DNA of 64,000 bases from JADLHS01 sp044225555 (GCA_044225555.1 JBGAIM010000002.1:434001-498000); one strand, 5' to 3'; shown: positions 26,787 to 36,211, counted from the first letter of the stretch. The notes: a model not told the origin generated them from the letters alone. Program-made: numbers and translations.

Positions 26787-26937
26787 TAAATATCTTCTTG
26801 AAAACTAATGGCACGTATGGTCTAGTCCCCGCCAGAGAATCGAACCCAGCAAGTGTCCGCCTGAGCTTCCTTCTTTCGTGACGTTTCTCGTTTGTTGCGC
26901 AGTGAACGTATGAATTCCCAACTCATAGGTGCAATTG

Positions 26938-29900
26938 ATGAAAACCAAACCGCTTGTTCGCACAGTCTTGTTCATGACCGGCCTCTTCATTCTCGCCGGG
27001 CTCATCGTAAAGACCCAATCACAAGTCAGGCCGCCGGATGTGCTCACGGCCTCCGAGCAGATCACTCACGGCATCTTCTTCGGCCAGCGGATTGTTCCCG
27101 TGGGCGTACCGCCGACCGAGGAAGAATCCCAGTTGCTGCTGGTGATTCTAAACGTAGCTCTGACCAGTAACTACCAGACGGGTTTGGATGATTTGGAGGT
27201 CTTTCGGAACACGTACACCAATTCGCCTTGGGCACCGTCCTTGGATGCGGTACTGGGCCGGCACTATTTCGAGATGGGGCGTTACACGCTGGCCTTGGAG
27301 CACTGGGAACTGGCTTGGGAGGCAACGAAAAACTTCCCGACAGGCAATGGCAAGCAGGTGGCCGATTACGCGCTCGCCAATTGGACGCGGCTGCTGGCCA
27401 GTTTGGGGCGGCTGGATGCGCTCACAAACCTCCTGGCGGAAACCCGGGGTCGAGTTCTCGATCGTGGCCGGCTTTCTCAAAAATGGGCGCGAACACGGGA
27501 GGCGATTGGCGATATGCGTTTGCGACCGGGAGCTTCTTATCGGTGTGGGAGCTTTGCCCTGGCCGCAGTCGCTCGTGAATTGGGAGTCAAATACGATGCC
27601 CCGGCCCTCATTAATACCCCCTCTCCAGCCACAGGATTTTCGCTGAGTGCTTTGTCGGAATTATCTGAGCGACTCGGGTTGGGTTTGGTTCCAGTGGTCC
27701 GGGCCGCGGGCGGAGAAATACCTTTTCCTGCGGTCGTGCATTGGCAGCAGAACCATTACGCGGCCATCCTGTCGCGGCGTGGCAACCTGTACAAAGTTGT
27801 TGATCCCACATTCGGCCATCCGCGCTACATGACGGCGGAGACAATCAACGCCGAGGCCAGTGGCTACTTCCTGGCGCCGGCTATTCAACTGACGGGCAAC
27901 TTCCGCTGGCTGAACCCGGGAGAAACCGCTTTGGTCTTTGGCCGCGGGAATCCGAATTTTCTTACGGATGGTGACGATCAATGCTGTGAGTGCGAGACCG
28001 GAGGGCCATGTCCGACGGGGCCGGGCGGCGGCGGCGCGGGACCTGGTGGCTCAGGGCCGCGAGGCAAGGCTGGCAGCAGCATAGTGGCGGGTGATGGTCC
28101 GCAGGCAGAATGTAGCAGTTGTAGCGGGATGCCCGTTTGGCGGGTGTCCGAACCGTACATCAATCTGTGGTTGGAGGATGAGCCGTTGTCTTACCAGCCG
28201 GCTTTGGGAGAGCGCATGGCTTTGAGAGTCACCTACAAGCAACGCTCCGAGAATGAACACCGGCCCGAGCTGTCGCTTTTCTCGAACTTGGGACAAAGCT
28301 GGCACTGCTCATGGTTTTCCATGGTTCGGCTGGATCCCTCCGGAAACGTTGCCCTTAATTACGCCAAAGGTGGCGAAGCGCTCTATCTCCAAAGTGAACT
28401 GGAGGGCCAGACAGGCGTCGGAAATTATTACAACAACTTCAAGTTTCGCGCGGTCACCAACGGCGCGGGATTTTGCACCGGTTACGAATTGCTGCACCCC
28501 GATGGTGCGAAGGAAGTTTATAGTTTGGTCACCACCAATTACGGTGAGTACTACCACTACCTTTCCCAGCGAATCTCCGCTGCCGGTCACACCACGAGTT
28601 TTTACTATAACGTCGATAACGCAGGTTACCGGGTGCGACTGCAATATGTAGTGGACGCCGACGGAAAAACCAACACGCTCTACTATCATCCCGGGCCGTA
28701 CCTGACTACCCTGGTGACGCAGATTTCCGATCCCTATGGGCGCTCCGTTTATTTTGAGTACGACTATTCGGCTTCGTTGCTCACCAACATTGTTGATTCG
28801 GCCGGGATTAGCAGCACACTCGCTTATGATGATTACGGTTGGCCGAGCAATCTGACGACACCGTACGGAGCGACTACTTTCGAGCACCTCGACCTCGGCC
28901 GCACCGGCTCAATTCCGTACGCCTGGTATCGTCAAGTAGCCATCACGGAGCCGAACAATGGCAAGCAACTCTACCTCTTCATTCAGAACATTTACGAAGA
29001 AACCCGGTACGGCGTTCCCGAGTATCCCACCTCGGAGGTCCCGACCAACACCCCGATTGGCACGCTCAACAACACGAACCTTTGGGCGCGCAACACCTAT
29101 CATTGGGGACCGTTGCAATATCCCACCCTTTCCACGACCGACACCTACTACATGACGACCAATGATTTTCTCCGGGCGCGGATGCGCCACTGGCTGGGAG
29201 ATGTGCCGAATCACGACTACCAAAACAAAATGGACACGTTGTCCGTGGAACGTAACTACAGCCCGGATGGAGTCGCCGAAGGGCAGAAGACTTGGTACGA
29301 TTATCCCAACAAAGGGCCGTATGGCACCGGCGACCAGGGCACCCATATTCTACCCGGCGTGGTGGCGCGCGTCTTGCCCGATGGCTCGACTTGGTATCAG
29401 TGGACCCGCCGCAATTCCTGGGGACAGCCCACTAACATCGTTGAAACCTACACGCAACCGAACGGCACGATTGGTTTGCGCACCAACCATTTCGTTTATG
29501 CTGCGAACGGCCTTGATATGGTTTTGCACATCGGCCCACAGGGCGAGCAGGTGGTGAGCAACTACTTTGGCAATGCGTATCACCAGCCGGATGCCAGTTA
29601 CGATGCGCTGAATCAGGAAACGCGCTACACCTACAACGGCTACCGTCAGTTCACCAGCCTCAAGACTCCCGGCGGACTCACGACCACCAACATTTTCTTC
29701 ACCAGTGGTGCTTCGGCAAACCGCCTGGACAAAACCATTGACCTCGAAATCAACCGCACCAACGCCTACACCTACTCTGGCGACCTGGTTTATTCGCACA
29801 CCGACGAGCGCGGATTAGCGGTGACAAATTACTGGGACGGTCTCTCACGCCTGACGGGCCGGAAATATCCCGACGGCACCACCACCTCGAACATCTACAC

Positions 29901-32625
29901 GGCGCTCGACATCACCGCCACCAAGGACCGCCTAGGCTACTGGTCTTACACCGGCTACAATGGCATTCGCCAAAGGTTGGCCGAGACCAATGCCAACGGT
30001 GTGGTCACCCGCTACGGACTTTGTGACTGTGGCTCGGTGAAGTCTGTCACCAATGCGTGGAACACCACGGCGCAAATGGTTACAAGCTTTGATTATGATT
30101 TACAAGGCAACCGCACCATCACCTACCTGCCTGATGCCACGGTGACCAACTGGTTTGACTCGTTTCAACGGGTGATCACCACGGGCGACGCCTGGGGCTA
30201 TCGCTGGTTCGGGTACAACAATCAGGGTTTGCTCACGAGCATCACTAACGCCTTTGGCGCGGAGCAATACACGGTCTTCGACATTGACGACCGCCCGATT
30301 TACGTGACGGATGTCAACGGCGTGACCATCACCAACACCTACGATGACTTGGGCCGGTTGCGCACGCGCACCTATCCCGACACCGGCGTGGAAAAGTTCG
30401 GTTACTCGGCGCGTGGGCTGGTGGCTTACACCAACCAACTGGGCTACACGAACTTCTATGTCTATGACGAGGCTCGGCGAAAAGTGTTTGAAACCAACGC
30501 CAATGCGGAAGTCATCCGATACACCAACAACGCCGCCGGCGATTTGCTGGCGCTGGTGGATGGCAAGAACCAGGTGACCAAGTGGAAGTACGACGAGTAT
30601 GGCCGTGTGACCAACAAACTGGATCAGGCGGGCACGGAAATCTTGCGCTACACTTACGACGCGGATAGCCGGCTCGCCAGCCGGTGGAGCGCGGCCAAAG
30701 GCACGACCTACTACACCAACGACGCCGTGGGCAACCTCACCAAAATCAACTATCCTGCCAGCACGGACATTACCCTCCAATACGACCCGCTGAACCGGGT
30801 GACGAACATGGTGGACGCGGCGGGCACGACGGTTTACGCTTACGCGGCAGGCGGGCAGTTGTACACCGAAGACGGCCCCTGGAGCAGTGACACCGTGACG
30901 AACTTTTACAACAATCGTTTGCGGACGGCTCTGAGCCTGGCCCAACCCACGGGCGCGTGGACCAACGCGTTTTACTATGACACGGCCAAGCGCCTGACCA
31001 ATGTGACTTCGATGGCGGGCAGTTTCACCTACACTTTGGGAGGGAACAGCGCCGCTTCGGCACTCGTCAAGAAGCTCGCCTTGCCCAACACCAGTTACAT
31101 CACCAACGCGTACGACTCGGTGGCACGGTTGCGCTTCACCAAACTGCTAACTTCCAGCTCCTCGCTTCTCGATTCCGCCGAGTACGGTTACAATGCCGGG
31201 AATCAACGCACGACCTTCACGAATGCGGCGGGGACGTACGTCCAATACACCAACGACCCGATCGGCCAGTTGAAGATCGCCAACAGTTCGGTGAACACCG
31301 AGGACCGCGGTTACGCGTATGACGCGGCGTGGAATCTGATTTTCCGCACCAACAACGGCGTGTTGGGGACGTTCCGAGTGGATGTGCGCAATCAGTTGAC
31401 CAACTCGCCAGGGAGTCCCGTCACCACCAACACCTTTGACGGGAACGGGAACATGATCGAGACGCGGCAGAACATGGTGTACACGCTGGCCTATGATTAC
31501 GACGACGAGAACCGGTTGATCCGCTACACCTACAACACGGGCAGTGGACCGGGGAAACAGCCGTTCGGGAAATCGGAATACACGCACGATGGGATCGGGC
31601 GGGCGCGCAAACGGATGGATTACACGTGGAATGGTAGCACGTGGATATTGAACACGACGACGGAATACATCTATGACGGGATGCGGGTGATTCAGGAGCG
31701 GAATGCGAGCAACGTGCCGACGGTGAGTTACACGCGCGGAACAGACCTGAGCGGCTCACTCGAAGGGGCTGGGGGAATTGGTGGGTTGCTGGGCCGCAGT
31801 CATGGCTATGCGAGCACGAATGGGAATTGGTACACGCACAATTACTACCACGCCGACGGCAACGGGAACGTGACGTATCTGGTGAACGGCAGCCAGACCT
31901 TGGCCGCCAGCTATCGTTACGATCCGTTCGGGAACACGACGGCGTTAAGCGGCACGCTGGCGAACGCGAACGTCTATCGGTTTTCGAGCAAAGAAAGCAG
32001 TGTTTGGATCACGGGGCTTGGCGCCCCGGAAATCTACTACTACGGCTACCGCTGGTATGCGCCGAATTTGCAGCGGTGGTTGAATCGGGATCCGATTGGG
32101 GAAACGGGGTTTGAAACCATCCGCAATCCAGTGGTTCATGAGTATGCGGATGGACCGAATCTCTATACATTCGTTTTAAACGATCCTTTTGATAAGGTAG
32201 ATTACCTCGGTCTTGCCTCGGGTGGCCCCTACCATCCGCCGTCAGGCGTAAGCTTAAGCTGTGATCCAAGCGACTCCTGCGGTCGCTTGAGAGCAAAGAT
32301 GACACTCCTGATGAGAATGATAGCTTCGCACACCGGGTGGGATCGTAACATGCCTCCTCCTCGTGGAGGCGGACGGCACGCAGATGAGATTGCAGACCTC
32401 TGGCGTGCCTATGCTAGGTGTCAGGCAATCCATGCTGGCAAGAACTGTGTCGATCCAGCGCCGCCGAAGATCTGGGAACGGGTGCTCTGTCGAGTCCCAG
32501 GTTCTGATCAAGCTTGGCAACGGGTTGCAACCGGTGGCGCAGTGGTGGCGATAGTTGCTGGGGGTGGCGCAATCATCATCGGAACTGGAGGCGCTGCTAC
32601 CCCAGTGCTCCTTCCTGCATTCTGA
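26938..32625 (+). CDS. RHS-repeat polymorphic toxin-like protein with N-terminal C39-like domain
   Basis: 1895 aa from ATG 26938, chosen because it opens a signal peptide or anchor (LVRTVLFMTGLFILAGLIV). Residues about 40-150 are TPR-like. About 195-300 is a C39 peptidase-like domain with candidate Cys203 (YRCGSFALAAVA), His273 (QQNHYAAI) and Asp289 (VVDPTFG). A Cys/Gly-rich linker follows, then a long array of RHS/YD repeats (YDDLGRLRTR, YDEYGRVTNK) up to the core RWLNRDPIGETG at about 1712. The last 140 residues are a distinct tip with RHADEIADLWRAYARCQAI and a final hydrophobic stretch. Tip activity is unknown; toxin function is inferred from architecture and the following gene. Confidence 0.9.
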   Translation: MKTKPLVRTVLFMTGLFILAGLIVKTQSQVRPPDVLTASEQITHGIFFGQRIVPVGVPPTEEESQLLLVILNVALTSNYQTGLDDLEVFRNTYTNSPWAPSLDAVLGRHYFEMGRYTLALEHWELAWEATKNFPTGNGKQVADYALANWTRLLASLGRLDALTNLLAETRGRVLDRGRLSQKWARTREAIGDMRLRPGASYRCGSFALAAVARELGVKYDAPALINTPSPATGFSLSALSELSERLGLGLVPVVRAAGGEIPFPAVVHWQQNHYAAILSRRGNLYKVVDPTFGHPRYMTAETINAEASGYFLAPAIQLTGNFRWLNPGETALVFGRGNPNFLTDGDDQCCECETGGPCPTGPGGGGAGPGGSGPRGKAGSSIVAGDGPQAECSSCSGMPVWRVSEPYINLWLEDEPLSYQPALGERMALRVTYKQRSENEHRPELSLFSNLGQSWHCSWFSMVRLDPSGNVALNYAKGGEALYLQSELEGQTGVGNYYNNFKFRAVTNGAGFCTGYELLHPDGAKEVYSLVTTNYGEYYHYLSQRISAAGHTTSFYYNVDNAGYRVRLQYVVDADGKTNTLYYHPGPYLTTLVTQISDPYGRSVYFEYDYSASLLTNIVDSAGISSTLAYDDYGWPSNLTTPYGATTFEHLDLGRTGSIPYAWYRQVAITEPNNGKQLYLFIQNIYEETRYGVPEYPTSEVPTNTPIGTLNNTNLWARNTYHWGPLQYPTLSTTDTYYMTTNDFLRARMRHWLGDVPNHDYQNKMDTLSVERNYSPDGVAEGQKTWYDYPNKGPYGTGDQGTHILPGVVARVLPDGSTWYQWTRRNSWGQPTNIVETYTQPNGTIGLRTNHFVYAANGLDMVLHIGPQGEQVVSNYFGNAYHQPDASYDALNQETRYTYNGYRQFTSLKTPGGLTTTNIFFTSGASANRLDKTIDLEINRTNAYTYSGDLVYSHTDERGLAVTNYWDGLSRLTGRKYPDGTTTSNIYTALDITATKDRLGYWSYTGYNGIRQRLAETNANGVVTRYGLCDCGSVKSVTNAWNTTAQMVTSFDYDLQGNRTITYLPDATVTNWFDSFQRVITTGDAWGYRWFGYNNQGLLTSITNAFGAEQYTVFDIDDRPIYVTDVNGVTITNTYDDLGRLRTRTYPDTGVEKFGYSARGLVAYTNQLGYTNFYVYDEARRKVFETNANAEVIRYTNNAAGDLLALVDGKNQVTKWKYDEYGRVTNKLDQAGTEILRYTYDADSRLASRWSAAKGTTYYTNDAVGNLTKINYPASTDITLQYDPLNRVTNMVDAAGTTVYAYAAGGQLYTEDGPWSSDTVTNFYNNRLRTALSLAQPTGAWTNAFYYDTAKRLTNVTSMAGSFTYTLGGNSAASALVKKLALPNTSYITNAYDSVARLRFTKLLTSSSSLLDSAEYGYNAGNQRTTFTNAAGTYVQYTNDPIGQLKIANSSVNTEDRGYAYDAAWNLIFRTNNGVLGTFRVDVRNQLTNSPGSPVTTNTFDGNGNMIETRQNMVYTLAYDYDDENRLIRYTYNTGSGPGKQPFGKSEYTHDGIGRARKRMDYTWNGSTWILNTTTEYIYDGMRVIQERNASNVPTVSYTRGTDLSGSLEGAGGIGGLLGRSHGYASTNGNWYTHNYYHADGNGNVTYLVNGSQTLAASYRYDPFGNTTALSGTLANANVYRFSSKESSVWITGLGAPEIYYYGYRWYAPNLQRWLNRDPIGETGFETIRNPVVHEYADGPNLYTFVLNDPFDKVDYLGLASGGPYHPPSGVSLSCDPSDSCGRLRAKMTLLMRMIASHTGWDRNMPPPRGGGRHADEIADLWRAYARCQAIHAGKNCVDPAPPKIWERVLCRVPGSDQAWQRVATGGAVVAIVAGGGAIIIGTGGAATPVLLPAF

Positions 32626-32636
32626 CCCGAACCGAA

Positions 32637-33164
32637 ATGAAATCACCGCTGGAGCAAGTTACAAGTGAACTCATGACACCAAAGACCGAGAAGCCTCTGT
32701 CAGGTGAACTTGTGAGGCAGTGGGTCAAGAGTCCTGATTTAGAAGTGATGGGAGCTGTGTTCAAGCTTCTCCACAAGCCCGAACATTACAACCGAATCAA
32801 TCCACCTCTCGCGTTTGATGATTACCGGACGTTCCACTTGAACTATTACGAACGTTGCTTCCGAGAAAATCCTGAAGGGGCATGGTGTGACTCGCGGTAT
32901 ATCGCGGCACACAGTCTCGTCGCGTGGTTTACCGGCTTATGGAACGACGAAACAGTTCCACGAGATGCCTTGAGGGAATTGAAATCTCTCCTTGCCCGAC
33001 TTTACCGTGACCGTGATGAGAAGCTCAAAGTGGCCGTTATCACTGGCACGTTGGAACATCTGTTTACCGATCGCAAAATCCTTCGGTTCTTTGCCGACTG
33101 GAAGCAAGACCCACAATTGAAAGCAGCCTATTTCGAAGCACTCAATTACACCGACAACGAATAG
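32637..33164 (+). CDS. candidate immunity protein for the RHS tip
   Basis: 175 aa from ATG 32637, 11 bp after the RHS stop. Soluble, alpha-helical, no signal peptide (LVRQWVKSPDLEVMGAVFKL, YRTFHLNYYERCFRENPEG). I do not recognise the family. Cytosolic helical proteins encoded directly behind an RHS tip are typically cognate immunity proteins, and this is the basis for the call. Lower GC than the biosynthetic cluster supports shared acquisition with the RHS gene. Confidence 0.7.
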   Translation: MKSPLEQVTSELMTPKTEKPLSGELVRQWVKSPDLEVMGAVFKLLHKPEHYNRINPPLAFDDYRTFHLNYYERCFRENPEGAWCDSRYIAAHSLVAWFTGLWNDETVPRDALRELKSLLARLYRDRDEKLKVAVITGTLEHLFTDRKILRFFADWKQDPQLKAAYFEALNYTDNE

Positions 33165-33170
33165 AGGTAG

Positions 33171-33305
33171 AATGTATGCGCCAACGCGCGCGTGGTGCCA
33201 GTGAAAATTAGCACTGGCGCAACGCCTCAGCTTTACACCGAAGACGGCCCGTGGAGCAGTGACACCGTGATGAACCCCGACGGAAAAATCGAAAGCGAAG
33301 TATGA
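33171..33305 (+). pseudogene. displaced rhs gene fragment upstream of mini-RHS cassette 1
   Basis: The bases around 33228-33274 repeat the internal rhs segment at about 30856-30903 almost exactly. In frame they translate as QLYTEDGPWSSDTVMN, against QLYTEDGPWSSDTVTN in the full protein. The frame ends SEV-stop, where the TGA overlaps the cassette ATG (ATGA). It has no start of its own and is a relic of an rhs 3' end. Confidence 0.75.
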
Positions 33306-33739
33306 AAACACGACGCAAGTTGAGATGGCTGATCGTAATGGTAATTGCCCTCACCGGCCTGCTGCCCAGCGCTAGCGCGTTTTACGCTCCCGCCGAGCAA
33401 CGGTGGGTGAATCGGGACCCGTTGGGCGAGACTGGGTTTGAAGTGCTCCGACATGGGAAGGCGAATCCTCTTGGCGACGGTCCGAACTCGTACCTTTTCG
33501 TCCACGGTGATCCTGAGAATAATCAGGACCACTATGGTTTGTTGTGCTACGAGGTTTATTTAGTGTGTCCTGGTCCGTGCAGCAGGTCGAAAGGCGCGAA
33601 TGCACTCGTCTTCACGTTGCTCCAGCGTGGAGATTGTCCTCCGCCCGTAGCAAATCCTGATACGGAACCGGTGCCTTCGTACCTGTATCCTTTTCTATTT
33701 CTTCTTGGACCTTGTCGCAAGTTCGCAGTGCTCTATTGA
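33302..33739 (+). CDS. mini-RHS cassette 1: signal peptide, RHS core, unique C-terminus
   Basis: 145 aa. Residues 1-26 are a Sec signal peptide (LRWLIVMVIALTGLLPSASA), followed directly by the RHS core FYAPAEQRWVNRDPLGETGF and the NSYLFVHGDPENNQDHYGL segment. The RHS shell repeats are absent. The last 65 residues are unique and Cys-rich (CYEVYLVCPGPCSRSKG). The first 120 bases are nearly identical to those of the genes at 34149 and 36212. It resembles an orphan rhs tip that has gained its own export signal. A small membrane-protein gene follows after 9 bp. Toxin activity is inferred only. Confidence 0.75.
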   Translation: MKTRRKLRWLIVMVIALTGLLPSASAFYAPAEQRWVNRDPLGETGFEVLRHGKANPLGDGPNSYLFVHGDPENNQDHYGLLCYEVYLVCPGPCSRSKGANALVFTLLQRGDCPPPVANPDTEPVPSYLYPFLFLLGPCRKFAVLY

Positions 33740-33748
33740 GGAACGATT

Positions 33749-34066
33749 ATGAGTGCTTCAATGCCATCAAATTCACCGCAAAAGCGAGCCCGATCCTCGT
33801 GGTCTTATGTGCTTTGCTGTGTCGCGGCGATCGGTGTGGTTTGGGCGGCGATGCCGGGGTTTGCGGTTGCACGAAGCAGAGGAGCACCTGCCTATGTTGC
33901 AATGTTAGGTGTGCTCTTGATGCTTGCGCCGGTTGGTGTTTGTTTCTGGCAATTCTTGCGATGCCCCAGCCGCCCATGGATTGCGAAATTACTTTGCGTC
34001 GTGTTGTGCTTGGTTTCACTTGTCGCTGCGCTTGATTGGATCCGGAATTGGGCATTTCGAAAATGA
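33749..34066 (+). CDS. small membrane protein, candidate immunity to cassette 1
   Basis: 105 aa, three predicted membrane helices (SYVLCCVAAIGVVWAAMPGF, YVAMLGVLLMLAPVGVCFW, LLCVVLCLVSLVAALDW) and no signal peptide. No family is recognised. It starts 9 bp after mini-RHS cassette 1. A multi-pass membrane protein is what one would expect if the partner acts on or from the periplasmic side, but this pairing is inference from position. Confidence 0.65.
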   Translation: MSASMPSNSPQKRARSSWSYVLCCVAAIGVVWAAMPGFAVARSRGAPAYVAMLGVLLMLAPVGVCFWQFLRCPSRPWIAKLLCVVLCLVSLVAALDWIRNWAFRK

Positions 34067-34148
34067 ACCACCTCGTGAACAGCAGCCAAATAACGTATGT
34101 GGGCTTCACCACGCAGCGGAAACCCGTCGGAAAAACCAAAAGCGAAGT

Positions 34149-34661
34149 ATGAAAACACGACTCAAGTTGAGATGGCTGATCGTAATGGTAATTGCCCTCA
34201 CCGGCCTGCTGCCCACCGCCCGCGCGTTTTACGCTCCCGCCGAGCAAAGGTGGCTGAATCGGGACCCGATTCAGGAGCAAGGAGGGATGAACTTGTACCA
34301 GTTTGCTGGGAATGAACCAATTCAACTCGTGGATGCGTTTGGAGAGACCGCAATTCCGTGGCCCGGCACTTTCCCGGTTTCAATCCCCCGGATCAATCCA
34401 GCGACTGCTGTCTTAGCTGCAGCCGCAGCGGCGGTGGGGATCGTCTGTACTGCGATCAAGAGTCATCATGAATGGTGCGACGAACTATGGGAGAATGCTC
34501 GCCGACGGTGCGCAGAGCTGCTTTCTCAACGTTATCCTTCAAGACGACAAACAGGTGGGCACACGAACATCGAGGATTGTGCAAAGGGATTTGTGCCAGA
34601 AGACTGCGGCGGGAATGCCATCGATCCCGGGCCGGGACCGAGGCCGGGCCGAAGATATTGA
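34149..34661 (+). CDS. mini-RHS cassette 2: signal peptide, RHS core, unique C-terminus
   Basis: 170 aa from ATG 34149; upstream in-frame codons are not conserved with the sister cassettes, whose homology begins just before this ATG. The signal peptide (LRWLIVMVIALTGLLPTARA) leads into FYAPAEQRWLNRDPIQEQGG and NLYQFAGNEPIQLVDAFG. The tip has a hydrophobic Ala-rich helix (PATAVLAAAAAAVGIVCTAI) and then SHHEWCDELWENARRRCAEL with several His/Cys, ending Pro/Gly-rich. The tip is unrelated to those of cassettes 1 and 3. The TPR-like gene follows after 2 bp, implying co-translation. Confidence 0.75.
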   Translation: MKTRLKLRWLIVMVIALTGLLPTARAFYAPAEQRWLNRDPIQEQGGMNLYQFAGNEPIQLVDAFGETAIPWPGTFPVSIPRINPATAVLAAAAAAVGIVCTAIKSHHEWCDELWENARRRCAELLSQRYPSRRQTGGHTNIEDCAKGFVPEDCGGNAIDPGPGPRPGRRY

Positions 34662-34663
34662 GC

Positions 34664-35146
34664 ATGTGCGATACACTTGAATCTCAACTGAAGGAGATCG
34701 AGGAAAGAATTCGGCAGGGCGACCCGGACGTGGTCCTTCGCATGGATGAGGTTGCAGCTTCGTACCCGGAGGTCGCGGCCATTTGGACTCTACGAGCCCA
34801 TTTCCACAGCCAGCAAAGCAATTCTGCGGCAGCAGTTGCAGACTGGTCCAAGGCGATCTCGATCTGTAACAAAGAGCCACATTACTATTACATGCGGGGG
34901 ATCGCTTTGTTTCGGATGTCCGAGTATGACCGCGCAGTGTTGGATTTCACGACCGTCATCGAATTCTGTGATCTTCACCAATCAGATTATTACCGAGAGC
35001 CCGCCTACTTCTTCAGAGCTGATGCCCTTGTCAGGATTCGTAGGTACGAGGAGGCGAAGTCGGATTGCCAGCATATTTCAGATTCGATGACAACTTGGAC
35101 CGACAAACTCAGAACCAAGGCGGACATTCTTCGCGAATGTTCTTGA
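34664..35146 (+). CDS. TPR-like protein, candidate immunity to cassette 2
   Basis: 160 aa from ATG 34664. Helical TPR-type repeats (AAIWTLRAHFHSQQSNSAAAVADWSKA, HYYYMRGIALFRMSEYDRAVLDF, PAYFFRADALVRIRRYEEAKSDC). Cytosolic, no signal. TPR proteins are known among RHS and CDI immunity proteins. The 2-bp gap to the mini-RHS tip gene supports a functional pair. Alternative: a general scaffold protein. Confidence 0.7.
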   Translation: MCDTLESQLKEIEERIRQGDPDVVLRMDEVAASYPEVAAIWTLRAHFHSQQSNSAAAVADWSKAISICNKEPHYYYMRGIALFRMSEYDRAVLDFTTVIEFCDLHQSDYYREPAYFFRADALVRIRRYEEAKSDCQHISDSMTTWTDKLRTKADILRECS

Positions 35147-35153
35147 GAATCCT

Positions 35154-36134
35154 ATGCACAAGCACAAATCACGGGCCGCTCGCCGAAAGGAGGCGACACA
35201 ACGGGCGCGGCGAGGCAGGTGGTGTGTAGGGCTCGGTGTGGCTTTGATCGTCTTGGTTTGCGGCGTCGCTGGAAGCTTGCGGTCGAGACACCACCAAACG
35301 GAAACGCTCGTTGGGCAAAAAATGGGCGACTCAACCCTTGGCACATTGCCCGAACTGCTGGCAACTCCAACCAACAAGCTAGGACAGATTGACATTGCCG
35401 TGCTTAACCTGCTTTGTGCGCAAGGTTTGCCGGGGGCGGAAAAACTGGATGCCGCCCAATACCTCGCCGTTCTGGATGGCTGGACCCAACGCGTCAAATC
35501 GGAAACTGAGCGTCACCTCTATCGTTTCCGCGCGAACCCCGCCGAATACGAAAACTCCGAGGCCTACTTCCGCATGTTGATTATGTCAGTGGTTTTGTAC
35601 GAAGACTATAACATCCGCTACAACCCCAGCCGAATCGCGCTTCCAACCGACATCACGGTGAACGATCATTTCTTTGCCGATTCGCAGGACATCTTCCTGC
35701 ACGGGTTGCTGGGGAATCGCCGCATGGGAACTTGCAGTTCCATGCCGGTGCTCTACGCCGCCATCGGCCGGCGTTTGGGTTATCCCTTAAAACTGGTGAC
35801 GACCAAGGCGCATTTGTTCCTGCGTTGGGAGGATGGAAAGGAACGGTTTGATCTGGAGACGACTGGTCGAGGGATGAATCGCTACGACGATGAACATTTC
35901 AAGCAATGGCCTTTCCCGGTGTCGGAAGAAGAAATCCGCGCGGAAGGTTATTTGAAATCCTTGACCGCCGCCGAGGAATTGGCGGTGTTCCTTTCCTTGC
36001 GCGCCAACTGTCTGAAGGAAGCCGGGCAATTGCCGGAAGCGGCGGCTTGTTACGCGCAGGCGACCCGGCTGGCGCCGGCCTGTAAAGCGTATCCGGCGCT
36101 GCTGGCCAGCCTGAAACGGGTCCGTCCGGAGTAA
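35154..36134 (+). CDS. membrane-anchored transglutaminase-like protein with TPR
   Basis: 326 aa. A basic N-terminus and one TM helix (WCVGLGVALIVLVCGVAGSL, about 23-42) precede a transglutaminase/papain-like core of the SirB1-related type: Cys194 in RMGTCSSMPVLYAAIGRRLG, His220 in TKAHLFLRW and Asp233 in RFDLETTGRG. A C-terminal TPR motif (LKEAGQLPEAAACYAQATRL) ends the protein. It lies between two mini-RHS cassettes, 7 bp behind the TPR gene, so it is probably co-transcribed. A role in processing or cross-linking the secreted RHS proteins is speculative. Confidence 0.8.
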   Translation: MHKHKSRAARRKEATQRARRGRWCVGLGVALIVLVCGVAGSLRSRHHQTETLVGQKMGDSTLGTLPELLATPTNKLGQIDIAVLNLLCAQGLPGAEKLDAAQYLAVLDGWTQRVKSETERHLYRFRANPAEYENSEAYFRMLIMSVVLYEDYNIRYNPSRIALPTDITVNDHFFADSQDIFLHGLLGNRRMGTCSSMPVLYAAIGRRLGYPLKLVTTKAHLFLRWEDGKERFDLETTGRGMNRYDDEHFKQWPFPVSEEEIRAEGYLKSLTAAEELAVFLSLRANCLKEAGQLPEAAACYAQATRLAPACKAYPALLASLKRVRPE

Positions 36135-36211
36135 TGACACAAATCGCCGTGCAGCGTGAGTACACCAACAAGCTGACGCTGGAAACCTGACCGAGAAATG
36201 GAATGCGAACT

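Noticed and set aside
26815..26850. tRNA-like T-arm (complement of CCAGAGAATCGAACCC) upstream of the rhs gene
   Set aside because: It suggested a second att site or tRNA remnant, but the T-stem has mismatches, no acceptor or anticodon arms are found and no partner repeat exists in the window.
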